Below, piece by piece: positions 8,148 through 17,497 of a stretch of DNA of 54,384 nt. The first letter of the stretch is position 1; each line of letters starts with the position of its first letter. The stretch spans positions 1 through 54,384 of the forward strand of contig JANWXQ010000073.1 in NCBI GenBank assembly GCA_025057275.1, in the 5' to 3' direction. The notes beneath the pieces are model-generated. The model did not search any database. It was given only the letters and a program-made list of their open reading frames with translations, and had not been told where the DNA came from. The position numbers and the translations under genes were made by a program. Origin of the DNA: Chitinophagales bacterium. Its GTDB lineage: Bacteria; Bacteroidota; Bacteroidia; Chitinophagales; UBA10324.

Positions 8148-10247
8148 TTGCTGCAGACACAGGCGTTGAAAAAGCGAACCACCAAGCCGACACCCTCCAG
8201 GCCGCAACCCGTAAGCACCGTTGATGGCAAAATGGCCGTACGCCTGTTGCCGTGGGCGGCTGCATTGCTGGCTTTTTTGATTTATGCCAACACACTCGGG
8301 CATGGTTTCACGGTTGACGACGACACGGTCATCAGCAAAAACAAATACACCGTTCAAGGCATTTCTGCCCTACCGGAAATATTCTCCACTCCTTACCGGG
8401 CCGGCTTTCACGACCGAAAGGAAGGTCTGTATCGTCCGCTTCCTGTTGCGGTATTTGCTACACTGCATGAGGTGTTTGGAGACCAACCTTTTGGCTACCA
8501 TCTGGTCAACGTAATCGTTTATGGCATTACCGCAGCCGTGCTGGTCAAATTGTTGCTGATCCTCCTTTTCGCATACCCCCTGTGGGTGCCCGCTTTTATC
8601 AGCCTGCTGTTTACCGTTCATCCCCTTCATACGGAAGTGGTTGCCAATGCAAAAAGTCTGGATGAATTGCTGGCCCTGCTGTTTTTTCTTTTGGCGTTGT
8701 GGGCGTCGTTGCATTATCTGAAAAGTACCAAGTCGGCATCGCTTGCGGCAACGGGCGTATGCTACTTTCTTTCGTTACTCAGCAAAGAATCGGCCATTGC
8801 AGCCCTGGTGTTGCTGCCGCTGACGTGGTATTATTTCCACTCCCCCCGCCGAAGCCAATGGATGGCTCTGGCTGCAACCCTGGCGGCAGTCACCATCGGG
8901 TATCTGTTTTTGCGGCAGCAGGCTTTGGGTGGTCTGGTGAATTTTGGAAAAATTGAACCGATTAATAATTCGCTGGCTGCTGCCGATAGCTATGCCGAGC
9001 GGCTGGCAACTGCAATTTATATCCTTGGAATTTACTTACGGCTGCTTTTCATTCCTCATCCGCTGAGTTATGATTATTCTTTTAATACCATAGCGCTGCG
9101 TGGCTTTGCGGATAGCGCCGTTCTGCTTTCGCTTCTTGCTTTGGGATTTCTCGGATTCCTGGCTTTGCGCGGCTGGAAAAGGAAAACCCTGCTTAGCTAC
9201 GGCATCTGGTTTTTTGCCATATCTCTGGCTCCGGTGGCCAACATCATTCTCCTTATCGAATCCACCATGGCCGAGCGGTTTTTGTACATGCCTTCCTTGG
9301 GTTTTTGCATAGCGGCCACAGCAGCCCTTTATTCGGTTTGCCGGCGCCACCCTATACGCACGCACGGCTTCAGTGCCTGGTTGCCGCCGGGCCGCCTGCG
9401 ATTTATCCTGCTGATTCCTGCCTTGTTTGCCCTTAAAACCGTTTGGCGCAACAACGACTGGAAAAGCAATTACACCCTTTTGATGCGCGATGTACAGACC
9501 CATCCGCAAAGCGCCCGCATCCGCTACGCCCTGGGTAGCGTTATCATCTACGAAAAGGCATTAAAGGAAAACAATGCCCGGCAGCGTGAGCAATGGCTTC
9601 GCGAGGGCATTAAACACCTGCAAGCGGGCGTTTCTATTTTGCCCACCTATGGTGATGCCTGGTTTAACATGGGTTTTGCCTACAACGAATTGGGACAATA
9701 TGATGCTGCCGTTACCAGTTTTGAGCGGGCATTGGAGCATACCGACAGCCTTTCTGCTGCCAGGTGGGTTCAGGTAGGAATAGCCTATGGCGAAAGCGGC
9801 CGTTACAATGATGCCTACCGGTCCTTTCGCGCTGCTTTGGCCATTAACGACACTTCCTTTGATGCCCTGAACAACCTGGGCATGTTTTATTCGCGCCAGG
9901 GGAAAAACGACAGCGCAATTTTCTTCCTGCAACAGGCTCTGCTTCTGAGGCCTGCCAACAGCAAGGCGCTGTACAACATGGGTAATGTCTATGCAGCCCG
10001 GGCACAGTATCCTCAGGCTATTGGCTATTACCGGAAAGCGCTTGTTGAGGAACCCGGTTTTGTGGATGCACTTACCAACCTGGGCAATTGCTACGGGGTG
10101 CAGGGGAAGTACGATTCTGCTCTGGTGTATTACCATCAGGCGCTGGCCCTGAGCCCGGACAACTACAACCTGCGCAACAATCTGAGCCTGACCTACCGCT
10201 TAAAAGGCGACACGGCTGCAGCCGCTCGCTATCGGCCACAGCCGTGA
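8148..10247 (+). CDS. TMTC-like membrane glycosyltransferase with C-terminal TPR array
   Basis: Up to 699 residues; the start is either TTG 8148 or ATG 8232 (671 residues). The N-terminal half is a polytopic membrane domain starting at WAAALLAFLIYANTLGHGF, with an acidic loop FTVDDDTVISKN after the first helix, as in GT-C enzymes of the dolichyl-phosphate-mannose transferase/TMTC kind, where paired acidic residues are catalytic. The C-terminal third carries five or six TPRs (for example DAWFNMGFAYNELGQYDAAV and ALYNMGNVYAARAQYPQAI). It likely transfers sugars from a lipid carrier to exported proteins or glycans, with the TPRs binding targets. The substrate is not deducible. Confidence 0.85.
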   Translation: MLQTQALKKRTTKPTPSRPQPVSTVDGKMAVRLLPWAAALLAFLIYANTLGHGFTVDDDTVISKNKYTVQGISALPEIFSTPYRAGFHDRKEGLYRPLPVAVFATLHEVFGDQPFGYHLVNVIVYGITAAVLVKLLLILLFAYPLWVPAFISLLFTVHPLHTEVVANAKSLDELLALLFFLLALWASLHYLKSTKSASLAATGVCYFLSLLSKESAIAALVLLPLTWYYFHSPRRSQWMALAATLAAVTIGYLFLRQQALGGLVNFGKIEPINNSLAAADSYAERLATAIYILGIYLRLLFIPHPLSYDYSFNTIALRGFADSAVLLSLLALGFLGFLALRGWKRKTLLSYGIWFFAISLAPVANIILLIESTMAERFLYMPSLGFCIAATAALYSVCRRHPIRTHGFSAWLPPGRLRFILLIPALFALKTVWRNNDWKSNYTLLMRDVQTHPQSARIRYALGSVIIYEKALKENNARQREQWLREGIKHLQAGVSILPTYGDAWFNMGFAYNELGQYDAAVTSFERALEHTDSLSAARWVQVGIAYGESGRYNDAYRSFRAALAINDTSFDALNNLGMFYSRQGKNDSAIFFLQQALLLRPANSKALYNMGNVYAARAQYPQAIGYYRKALVEEPGFVDALTNLGNCYGVQGKYDSALVYYHQALALSPDNYNLRNNLSLTYRLKGDTAAAARYRPQP

Positions 10248-10268
10248 CGCAGGTGAAATTCTACCTTG

Positions 10269-11108
10269 TTATTTCTGCTCCATCAACTTGAAGAATTCAT
10301 CCAGTTGAGGCAGCATGATGATTTTAATACGTCGGTTTTTCTGACGGCCTTCCGGAGTGTCGTTGCCGGCAATAGGCACGTATTCGCTACGACCGCACGG
10401 AATCATACGGGCCGGGTCCACTTTATATTGTTCCTGCAGGACACGGGCAATGGAGGTGGCCCGCATAACGCTGAGGTCCCAGTTGTCGCGCAGGCAGTCG
10501 GTACGGATGGGCTTGTTGTCGGTATGACCTTCAATCATGAATTTCAGATTGGGCTGGCCATTCACCACCGCAGCAATTTTTTCCAGCACTTCACGGGCTG
10601 AGCTGGTGATCTGATAACTGCCGCTGCGGAACAACATTTTATCGGAGATGGAAATCATCACCGCACTTCCCTCCACCTTCACTTCAATATCCTCATCCTT
10701 CACATCCTTGAGCGCTCCTTTGAGGTTGGTGGTCAGGGCCAGCAGCAACGAGTCTTTCTTGGCCATCTGGGCTTGCAGACCTTTAATAAAGGCATCTTTT
10801 ATGCCCAATTGCTGCAACGACTGATTGATGCTTTCGGCTTGTTGCTTGGTAATGACCGACAGGTCAGCCAGCTGACTGGTCAGCACGTTGCTGGTAGCGC
10901 GCAAATTGGCATTTTCTTCTTCCAATTGAGCCAGCCTTTTCTTGTTGGCATCTTTTTCACTCAGGCAGGTACGCAACTGATCTTCAACCAGGAAATAGCT
11001 TCGCTGCAGCGAATCGTAACGCGCCAGTGAGGCCTTGTATTTTTTAGTGGAAACACACGAGCTTAACGCTATCAGCGCGAGCAATGATGCAAAAATGTTT
11101 TTAGCCAT
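10269..11108 (-). CDS. OmpA-family lipoprotein
   Basis: 279 residues from the ATG at 11108. A lipoprotein signal (MAKNIFASLLALIALSSC) leads into a long coiled coil (about 40-150: QLEEENANLRATSNVLTSQL) and a C-terminal OmpA peptidoglycan-binding domain with MIEGHTDNKPI and NRRIKIIM. It would tether the outer membrane to the cell wall, with the coiled coil as spacer. It is convergent with the TMTC-like gene and divergent from adenine deaminase. The earlier in-frame start at 11174 lacks a signal peptide and runs through the promoter element. Confidence 0.92.
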   Translation of the reverse strand: MAKNIFASLLALIALSSCVSTKKYKASLARYDSLQRSYFLVEDQLRTCLSEKDANKKRLAQLEEENANLRATSNVLTSQLADLSVITKQQAESINQSLQQLGIKDAFIKGLQAQMAKKDSLLLALTTNLKGALKDVKDEDIEVKVEGSAVMISISDKMLFRSGSYQITSSAREVLEKIAAVVNGQPNLKFMIEGHTDNKPIRTDCLRDNWDLSVMRATSIARVLQEQYKVDPARMIPCGRSEYVPIAGNDTPEGRQKNRRIKIIMLPQLDEFFKLMEQK

Positions 11109-11139
11109 AACGGAATTTTTTTTCTCCTGCAAGTGGCGC

Positions 11140-11147
11140 CAAAAATA
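11140..11147 (-). promoter_or_regulatory. TAnnTTTG promoter element for the OmpA-family gene
   Basis: Minus-strand TATTTTTG is an exact match to the Bacteroidota -7 consensus, 31 bases before the ATG at 11108. The sequence about 20 bases further upstream is a T-run rather than a clear TTTG. Confidence 0.45.
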
Positions 11148-11223
11148 AGGATTGTGGAATGGGAAAAAAAACATCGTAAAAATTGGCTTGCTTTACCGAA
11201 ATGTTACAGCAAACACACATCGT

Positions 11224-12876
11224 ATGCCTGTGGTGTACGGTAAGGTGATGGATGTGGTTCACCGGCGCCAGTTTCCGGGACGCATTGTGGTGGAGGGCAG
11301 CCGGATCGTGTCTGTGGAAGCTGATGCAGCAGGTGCGGATGCTCCCTATGTTTTACCCGGTTTTGTAGATGCTCATGTTCATGTGGAAAGTTCCATGCTG
11401 CTGCCCGCAGCTTTTGCCCGGCAAGCCGTAGTGCACGGCACCGTAGCCAGTGTTTCGGACCCGCATGAAATTGCCAATGTGCTTGGACTTGACGGGGTTC
11501 ATTTCATGCTGGATGATGCTGCGCAATGCCCGTTTCATTTTTGCTTTGGAGCGCCCAGCTGTGTTCCGGCCACCCCTTTTGAAACAGCCGGAGCCTCCTT
11601 AGACAGCACGCAGGTGGCTTCCTTACTGCAAAACCCGGCAATTGGCTACCTGAGCGAAGTCATGAATTTTCCCGGTGTGCTGAACGGTGATGCAGAAGTG
11701 ATGAGCAAAATTGCCGCTGCCGTTGCTGTTGATAAACCGGTGGACGGCCATGCGCCGGGTTTGAGCGGACAACAGGCTGTTGAGTACATCTATGCCGCAA
11801 ACCTGCTGGGCAACCGCCCGGTGATCACCACCGACCACGAATGTGTTGCATACGATGAAGCCCTGTGGAAACTGCAGCACGGCATGAGCATCATTATCCG
11901 CGAAGGCAGTGCGGCCAAAAATTTTGATGCCCTGCTTCCATTGCTCAGCCACTATCCGCAACGCATCATGTTTTGCAGCGATGACAAGCACCCCGACGAT
12001 TTGCTGCACGGCCACATCAACCAATTGGTAGCGAGGGCTGTTGCGGCCGGCTTTCCGCTATGGGATGTGCTGCAGGCCGCCTGCATCAATCCAGTTCGTC
12101 ATTACCGCCTTTCCTGCGGTTTGCTGCAGCCCGGTGATTCTGCTGATTTTATCCTGGTTAATAATCTCACCGACTTTAAACCCGTAGCCACCTTCCTGCG
12201 GGGCCATAAGGTAGCCGAAGCCGGGCAGCCATTGTTGCCACCGTTCAACGGAACTGCGCCTAATCGGTTTTCCTGTACCCCCAAACAGCCGTCTGATTTT
12301 CAGGTACCCTGCCAGGGAAAGAGGATTCGCGTTATTGAAGTTGTGGAAGGTCAACTGATTACCCGCAGCCGTACCACCGATGTGCTGTGCAGGGAAGGAT
12401 GTGCCGTCAGCGATCCGGAAAAGGATGTACTCAAACTTACCGTCGTCAATCGCTATGCTGATGCGCCCCCTGCCTTAGCCTTTGTTAGCGGCTTTGGCCT
12501 CAGGCAGGCTGCCCTGGCAAGCAGCGTGGCCCACGATTCACACAACATAGTGGCCGTCGGCACCGACGACGATTTGCTGTGCCGGGCAGTTAATGCGATA
12601 ATTGCTCAACGAGGAGGCCTGGCCGCCGTTACTCCCGATACGCAGGGCGTGCTGCCGCTGCCTGTTGCCGGCCTGATGACCACCGGAACCTGTTCCGAAG
12701 TCGCTGCGCAATATGAAACGTTAAACCGCCTGGCCAGTTCCTCCGGCTGCAGGTTAAAGGCTCCGTTTATGACGCTGTCGTTTCTGGCTTTGCTGGTGAT
12801 TCCCGAACTCAAACTGAGCGACCGCGGCTTGTTTGACGGCCGTGCCTTTACGTTTACCGGCCTGTTCCTCGACTGA
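11224..12876 (+). CDS. ade: Adenine deaminase
   Basis: Metal-dependent amidohydrolase that converts adenine to hypoxanthine and ammonia in purine salvage. The ATG at 11224 gives 550 residues starting just before the beta-strand GKVMDVVHRRQFPG, as in the family; an earlier start at 11152 would overlap the ompA-type promoter. Metal ligands are visible in DAHVHVESS, the family motif SDPHEIANVLG follows, and further sites are DGHAPG, TTDHE, REGSAAKN and FCSDDKHPDDL. The C-terminal domain with SHNIVAVGTDD-type sequence is intact, so the enzyme looks complete. No purine transporter is adjacent. Confidence 0.95.
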   Translation: MPVVYGKVMDVVHRRQFPGRIVVEGSRIVSVEADAAGADAPYVLPGFVDAHVHVESSMLLPAAFARQAVVHGTVASVSDPHEIANVLGLDGVHFMLDDAAQCPFHFCFGAPSCVPATPFETAGASLDSTQVASLLQNPAIGYLSEVMNFPGVLNGDAEVMSKIAAAVAVDKPVDGHAPGLSGQQAVEYIYAANLLGNRPVITTDHECVAYDEALWKLQHGMSIIIREGSAAKNFDALLPLLSHYPQRIMFCSDDKHPDDLLHGHINQLVARAVAAGFPLWDVLQAACINPVRHYRLSCGLLQPGDSADFILVNNLTDFKPVATFLRGHKVAEAGQPLLPPFNGTAPNRFSCTPKQPSDFQVPCQGKRIRVIEVVEGQLITRSRTTDVLCREGCAVSDPEKDVLKLTVVNRYADAPPALAFVSGFGLRQAALASSVAHDSHNIVAVGTDDDLLCRAVNAIIAQRGGLAAVTPDTQGVLPLPVAGLMTTGTCSEVAAQYETLNRLASSSGCRLKAPFMTLSFLALLVIPELKLSDRGLFDGRAFTFTGLFLD

Positions 12877-12894
12877 TTTCACACGACCTGCCCC

Positions 12895-14265
12895 TCAGGA
12901 GCCGTGCAGTTCCTCACGGCGCAGACCGTATTTCTCCATTTTGCTGTACAGGTGGCTGCGCTGCATGTCGATTTCATCCGCCGTCTTGGAAACATTCCAG
13001 TTGTTGACCCGCAACTTGTATTCAATAAACTTTTTTTCCATTTCATCGCGGAAATCGGCAAATTTTTCAAAACGGTTAAACAATGCTTCCAAAGGATCCT
13101 TGGTGATATTGGCTACTGCATAAGCCAGCACATCCTGCTCGGTAATCTTGTTTTCGCTCAGAATGACCAGGCGCTCAATCACATTATGCAGCTCGCGAAT
13201 GTTACCTGTCCAGTTGATGTTCATGAGCTCTTCCATGGCCTTGGGCGTAATGGTTTTTCTCGGAATACCGTATTCTTCACAGATTTCCTGCATGAACCGT
13301 TCGGCCAGAATGGGAATATCTTCCTTGCGCTCGTTAAGCGTGGGCACGTGGATGATGATCACACTCAGGCGGTGATACAGATCCAACCGAAAATTACCGC
13401 GGTCGGCTTCACGAAGCAGGTCTTTATTGGTGGCTGCAATCACGCGCACATCAACCGGAATGTCACGGTCGCCACCGACGCGGGTGATCTTGTTTTCCTG
13501 AAGGGCACGCAGCACTTTGGCCTGGGCACTGAGGCTCATGTCGCCTACCTCATCCAAAAAGAGCGTGCCACCGTTGGCCTGTTCAAACTTACCGATCCGT
13601 TGCTTGATGGCAGAGGTAAAAGCGCCTTTTTCATGACCGAACAGTTCGCTTTCAATCAACTCACCGGGAATGGCCGCACAATTGACTTCCACCAGCGGGC
13701 CGGAAGCCCGGGCGCTTTTTTCATGAATCCAACGGGCGACCAGTTCCTTACCCGTTCCGTTTTCGCCGGTGATCAGCACCCGGGCATCGGTAGGCGCCAC
13801 TTTCTCAATCTTGCTGCGGATCCGTTCAATAGCCGGCGACCTGCCCAACATTTCGCGGGTGCCTGAAACCTTACGCTTCAGCACGCGCGTTTCGCGTACC
13901 AGCGTCACTTTATCCAGCGCATTGCGCAGGCTGATGAGCAGCCGGTTCAGGTCCATGGGCTTGGCGACGAAATCGTATGCCCCCTTCTTAACAGCTTCCA
14001 CGGCCGTATCAATGGTTCCATGGCCGGAAATGATCAACACCGGCAGGTCACTATTGATTTCCATGATTTTATCCAGCACTTCCATGCCATCCATCTTGGG
14101 CATTTTAATGTCCAGCAGGACGGCATCAAACGCTTTGGATTTAATCAGCTCCAGGCCTTCCAGCCCGTCTGCAGCTTCTTCCACCTTATACCCCTCATAC
14201 TCCAGGATTTCCCGAAGCATGCGGCGGATGCTCTTTTCATCATCAATAACAAGTATCGTAGCCAT
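12895..14265 (-). CDS. NtrC-type response regulator with AAA+ and Fis-type HTH domains (GAFTSA variant)
   Basis: 456 residues: receiver domain (4-120, phospho-acceptor Asp52 in LLDIKMPKMDG), AAA+ domain (about 145-375, Walker A GENGTGKE, later FLDEVGDMS) and a C-terminal Fis-type helix-turn-helix (about 410-450, NVSKTADEIDMQRSHLYSKM). The sigma54-contact loop reads GAFTSA near residue 214 instead of canonical GAFTGA, so the Gly-to-Ser change may alter or weaken sigma54 activation. No histidine kinase is adjacent. It lies 62 bases downstream of the nhaA/T9SS gene run on the same strand and may be transcribed with it or alone. Confidence 0.92.
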   Translation of the reverse strand: MATILVIDDEKSIRRMLREILEYEGYKVEEAADGLEGLELIKSKAFDAVLLDIKMPKMDGMEVLDKIMEINSDLPVLIISGHGTIDTAVEAVKKGAYDFVAKPMDLNRLLISLRNALDKVTLVRETRVLKRKVSGTREMLGRSPAIERIRSKIEKVAPTDARVLITGENGTGKELVARWIHEKSARASGPLVEVNCAAIPGELIESELFGHEKGAFTSAIKQRIGKFEQANGGTLFLDEVGDMSLSAQAKVLRALQENKITRVGGDRDIPVDVRVIAATNKDLLREADRGNFRLDLYHRLSVIIIHVPTLNERKEDIPILAERFMQEICEEYGIPRKTITPKAMEELMNINWTGNIRELHNVIERLVILSENKITEQDVLAYAVANITKDPLEALFNRFEKFADFRDEMEKKFIEYKLRVNNWNVSKTADEIDMQRSHLYSKMEKYGLRREELHGS

Positions 14266-14327
14266 GAATGGAGGTACTTCCTAACCGGTACAAATTAAGG
14301 TAGAAAATCCCGAAGGGGTGCGGCAAA

Positions 14328-15386
14328 CTACTGTCGGGTTATCAGCAGCTTCTGCATCATGGTACCCTGTTCGTGCACGAACGTAACTAAATAAAGCCCG
14401 ACCGGCCATCCGGCAACATGCAGCCACCGACGACCGGATGCCTGACAGCTGAAATGCAAACGGCCTGCCGCATCCCAAACGTTCAGTTGGCCGGTGAGGG
14501 GCGGCAGATCAAGTCTTACCCATTGGGTTGCCGGATTGGGAAAAAGCGGCAAAGGGTTGACGACGTTCGGCTCCGCTATGCCTATGGTACGAAACGCCGT
14601 ATCCTGATAGATAATCTGGGATACGACAGGATAACCTGCCACTACCTGCGCATTCACCTGTACTACCGGAAGGCCCATGCCGGGGGCCAGCCATTTGTAT
14701 TCAATGGTCTCCAGGGTGAATGCAGATCCGTATTGCAGGGTATCAATGTAGAGCGAATCCTGGTCGGTGATTACGGATTTGATGCGCAGGCAGTCGAAAG
14801 TACCCACCGGTGTAGTTACGGTGCCCCACCCGTCCACATGATTCACGCGATGGCGCTTTTGGGAGAAGTAAAAAAGCCCGGGAAAGGAAAAGGTAAGCGC
14901 CGCATCAGCAGAATCCATCTGCCCGTATTGTAAAGGCAGTTTATACAAAATGTCTTTCTGGCTGTACACCATGGGAAATGGCAGCCCCAGCAGTTCGGCA
15001 GCATAACCATCAATCTGAAATTTGCTGGACGTGAGCGTATATACGGTGTAAGCCCCCTCCAGTCCAAATTGTTCCAATGCAGCAGAGGTGGGCGATTGAT
15101 CGGCCAGATCGGAAGTAAAGAAAAACAGCAAAAAAGCAGAAGGCAGATCCCCTATACCAACAAACGTGTCGCCCACGCTAAACAGGGGCGACAGCTGGCT
15201 GAAGTCCCAGAAAAAACCGGGACCGGTCAGTTCCGGATCGGTCTGAAAGTCTGCGGCAAACGTCAGGATGTAGGCGTCGTCTTCCTGAGGCATATCGCTC
15301 TGGGTCAAGATCACCTGAGCCGACGCACGAGCCATCACAAAAACAAGGAGCAGAGGAAAGCAAAGGCGGGTGACGGATGCAATCAT
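14328..15386 (-). CDS. Secreted protein with T9SS sorting domain
   Basis: 352 residues. The signal peptide (MIASVTRLCFPLLLVFVMAR, ending ASAQ) is followed by about 240 residues of beta-rich sequence with no recognised domain (VDGWGTVTTPVGTFDCLRIK is the kind of segment seen in other uncharacterised Bacteroidota secreted proteins). The T9SS C-terminal domain (about 275-352) has PLFPNPATQWVRLDL, VWDAAGRL and VGLYLVTF. Its ATG overlaps the upstream MORN gene's stop by four bases (ATGA), indicating translational coupling at the end of the run. Function unknown; surface or secreted location is inferred. Confidence 0.85.
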   Translation of the reverse strand: MIASVTRLCFPLLLVFVMARASAQVILTQSDMPQEDDAYILTFAADFQTDPELTGPGFFWDFSQLSPLFSVGDTFVGIGDLPSAFLLFFFTSDLADQSPTSAALEQFGLEGAYTVYTLTSSKFQIDGYAAELLGLPFPMVYSQKDILYKLPLQYGQMDSADAALTFSFPGLFYFSQKRHRVNHVDGWGTVTTPVGTFDCLRIKSVITDQDSLYIDTLQYGSAFTLETIEYKWLAPGMGLPVVQVNAQVVAGYPVVSQIIYQDTAFRTIGIAEPNVVNPLPLFPNPATQWVRLDLPPLTGQLNVWDAAGRLHFSCQASGRRWLHVAGWPVGLYLVTFVHEQGTMMQKLLITRQ

Positions 15387-16180
15387 TTCTTCATGTTTTT
15401 TTCTTTTAGCAGTTTTCCCGTGGCATCGTAGGTTTCTGTTTTCACCACCTCGCCATCGGAGTTAAAGTATTTCCAGGTGCCGGTTTTCTTTCCGTGAAGA
15501 TAAGCGCCGGTGGCCGACAGGCGTCCGGCTTCATCAAAGTACCGCCACAGGCCTTCTTCCAGGTTGTTGCTATACTGCCCTTCTTCCTGAACCTTCCCGT
15601 TCTCATAGAACTTGCGGAAGGGACCGGTGATATTTCCTTCTTTATACATATATTCCACAAACACGGCTCCGCCGGGATAAGCCCATCGGCTGATGCTGTC
15701 GCGCAATCCGTTTTTGAAGTAGCCTTCTTCCTGCATTTTTCCATCTTCAGAAAACACCAGGCGACGGCCATGCAATTGACCGTTGCGGTAGTTCTCCTCC
15801 CGAAGCAGACGGCCGTTGCGACCGTACTCGCGCCAAAGGCCATGCAATTCGCCGAAGCGATAGGAAACCTCCCGGCGCAGCGTGCCGTTAGGTTCCAGAA
15901 AAACGCTGATGCCGTTGGGCATATCCTGATGATATTCTTCAATGCTGTTCAACACCCCGTTTTCGTAATAGGTGCGCCACAGTCCGGTCTTTTTTCCGTC
16001 GAGCAATGTGCCCATGCGGTACAACCGGCCCGAGGGGTAATACAGGGTCATTTCCTCCCGGTTGTATTGATGCGGGTCACGGATGCGTACCGTATCGTAA
16101 TCCAGCACAATCTGCGCCTGAACAGCAGGAACCACCATGCTGAGGATTGCGATTAAAAGGATGAGACAGAAGCGAGCCAT
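15383..16180 (-). CDS. Exported MORN-repeat protein (YwqK-antitoxin-like)
   Basis: 265 residues: signal peptide (MARFCLILLIAILSMVVPAV, ending QAQ), then about seven MORN_2 repeats of about 23 residues, such as GLWRTYYENGVLNSIEEYHQ, GLWREYGRNGRLLREENY and GTWKYFNSDGEVVKTETY. Databases often name such proteins 'toxin-antitoxin system YwqK family antitoxin', but a signal peptide and the lack of a toxin partner make that unlikely here; a periplasmic or surface scaffold role is more plausible. It starts six bases after the barrel-like gene's stop and overlaps the next T9SS gene by four bases. Confidence 0.85.
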   Translation of the reverse strand: MARFCLILLIAILSMVVPAVQAQIVLDYDTVRIRDPHQYNREEMTLYYPSGRLYRMGTLLDGKKTGLWRTYYENGVLNSIEEYHQDMPNGISVFLEPNGTLRREVSYRFGELHGLWREYGRNGRLLREENYRNGQLHGRRLVFSEDGKMQEEGYFKNGLRDSISRWAYPGGAVFVEYMYKEGNITGPFRKFYENGKVQEEGQYSNNLEEGLWRYFDEAGRLSATGAYLHGKKTGTWKYFNSDGEVVKTETYDATGKLLKEKNMKK

Positions 16181-16186
16181 GAGCAG

Positions 16187-17497
16187 CTACACTTTTGACC
16201 AGATTTTCAAAAATAGAGCAGCCGAACCGCTGGCGCGGGGCCAGAGGGCGGCGGCCAGATTGCCGGCACCAGCGGAAAGGCCCCAGTTGCGAAAAATGCG
16301 CGACGTTACGCTGGCACCCAGGGTAACTCCGGAAATGCCACCCACAGTAACCACGGGGCCTGCAGCAAGCGAACGATGATGCCATAACGGGCGCAACATA
16401 ACCATAGGCAACTGAGAAGGAAACGACTCATAAAGCACAGCTACCGTCAGGGATAAAGAAGCATTCCATTGATGGCAGGCGGCCAGCGTGGCACGCAACG
16501 GAAGGGCGGCAAATGCTGCGCCTTCGCTGCGTCGGGCTCCGGTATGGGCCAGCAGGCTGTCCACCGAATACGTCAGAAACGAATCGTCGTCATGGGCAGA
16601 AAACAGGTTTTGAACCGTTAACCCGGTGAACTGCACCGAACTGTCGGCCCGGTAGGTAATCGCCCTGCGCCCCCAATGCAGCGCGCCCAGATCGTTAAGC
16701 CACAAAGCCAGAGAGGTCCGACCTCCTGCAGGCACTGCCGCTGCATACATGTGACCGGCAAGAAGCCATCCGGCTGCACTCCAAACGTTTTCCTGAGTGG
16801 TCGCCTGGGCAGTGAGGGAAAAGCGGTATGCAGCATCCAGAAACAATCCCTGCGGATCGGTGTATAAGAGGCCTTCAGGCAAACAGAATCGGGAGGCCTT
16901 GCGCAACAGTCCGGCACTGAGCCCGATGCCGCCCTGAAGCCGCCAGTTTTTATATTTTATGTATTTTATTAATGTGAAATCCAGCAGGTCGGCATTGTAG
17001 CGCAGGTAAGCCGTTCCGCTGTAGTCGGCCCACTCACCGGCAAAGCGGCTGTTGCCGAAAAAAACGGTGGTGAAGGCATCATCGGTAAACCGGGCCGCCG
17101 AAAGCGCATAGCGGCTCAGGCCCACCTCCAATAAAGCCGGTGTTTGCGAAAGAAATTCCTCCTGTTGCCAGCGGTAATACAACCGGTACCGCGACTGCAG
17201 GCGGGCATGGTTTACCGCATTCAGCCGATCGGCTGCCTGCTGCTTGAGCGAACTGTCCAGAAAACTGCCGGTCAGAAGGGCAAAGCTGAACGGCAGATGA
17301 AAGGCATCGGCATCCAGATCCAGCCCGACACTCAGGCCTGCCTGTCTGGCTTCGGAAGCTACCTCATTACTGGCATCCAGCGCATGAAAATGCAAAGAAG
17401 GCCACAGCCACAAGCTGTCAGAAGGAAGGGATTGTGCCGACAGCAGCATGCCCTGCAGGACAGCCATCAGCATGACCGCTGCGGTTCTTCCCATCAT
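16187..17497 (-). CDS. Predicted outer-membrane beta-barrel protein (DUF5723-like)
   Basis: 436 residues with a signal peptide (MMGRTAAVMLMAVLQGMLLS, ending AQS). The rest is aromatic- and Gly-rich with alternating hydrophobic residues typical of barrels. Segments such as LALWLNDLGALHWGRRAITY and GGISGVTLGASV resemble the 'DLG..W' region of DUF5723 proteins, a Bacteroidota outer-membrane family; this is a resemblance by eye, not a confirmed match. The start codon overlaps the upstream lipoprotein gene's stop (ATGA), so the two are almost certainly made together and may form a complex. Confidence 0.65.
   Translation of the reverse strand: MMGRTAAVMLMAVLQGMLLSAQSLPSDSLWLWPSLHFHALDASNEVASEARQAGLSVGLDLDADAFHLPFSFALLTGSFLDSSLKQQAADRLNAVNHARLQSRYRLYYRWQQEEFLSQTPALLEVGLSRYALSAARFTDDAFTTVFFGNSRFAGEWADYSGTAYLRYNADLLDFTLIKYIKYKNWRLQGGIGLSAGLLRKASRFCLPEGLLYTDPQGLFLDAAYRFSLTAQATTQENVWSAAGWLLAGHMYAAAVPAGGRTSLALWLNDLGALHWGRRAITYRADSSVQFTGLTVQNLFSAHDDDSFLTYSVDSLLAHTGARRSEGAAFAALPLRATLAACHQWNASLSLTVAVLYESFPSQLPMVMLRPLWHHRSLAAGPVVTVGGISGVTLGASVTSRIFRNWGLSAGAGNLAAALWPRASGSAALFLKIWSKV

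Noticed and set aside
12904-13866. Plus-strand ORF of 320 residues
   Set aside because: Entirely antisense to the NtrC-type regulator, whose domains are clear.
15383-16180. Antitoxin role for the MORN-repeat protein
   Set aside because: A signal peptide and absence of a toxin gene argue against it; the name is a database habit.
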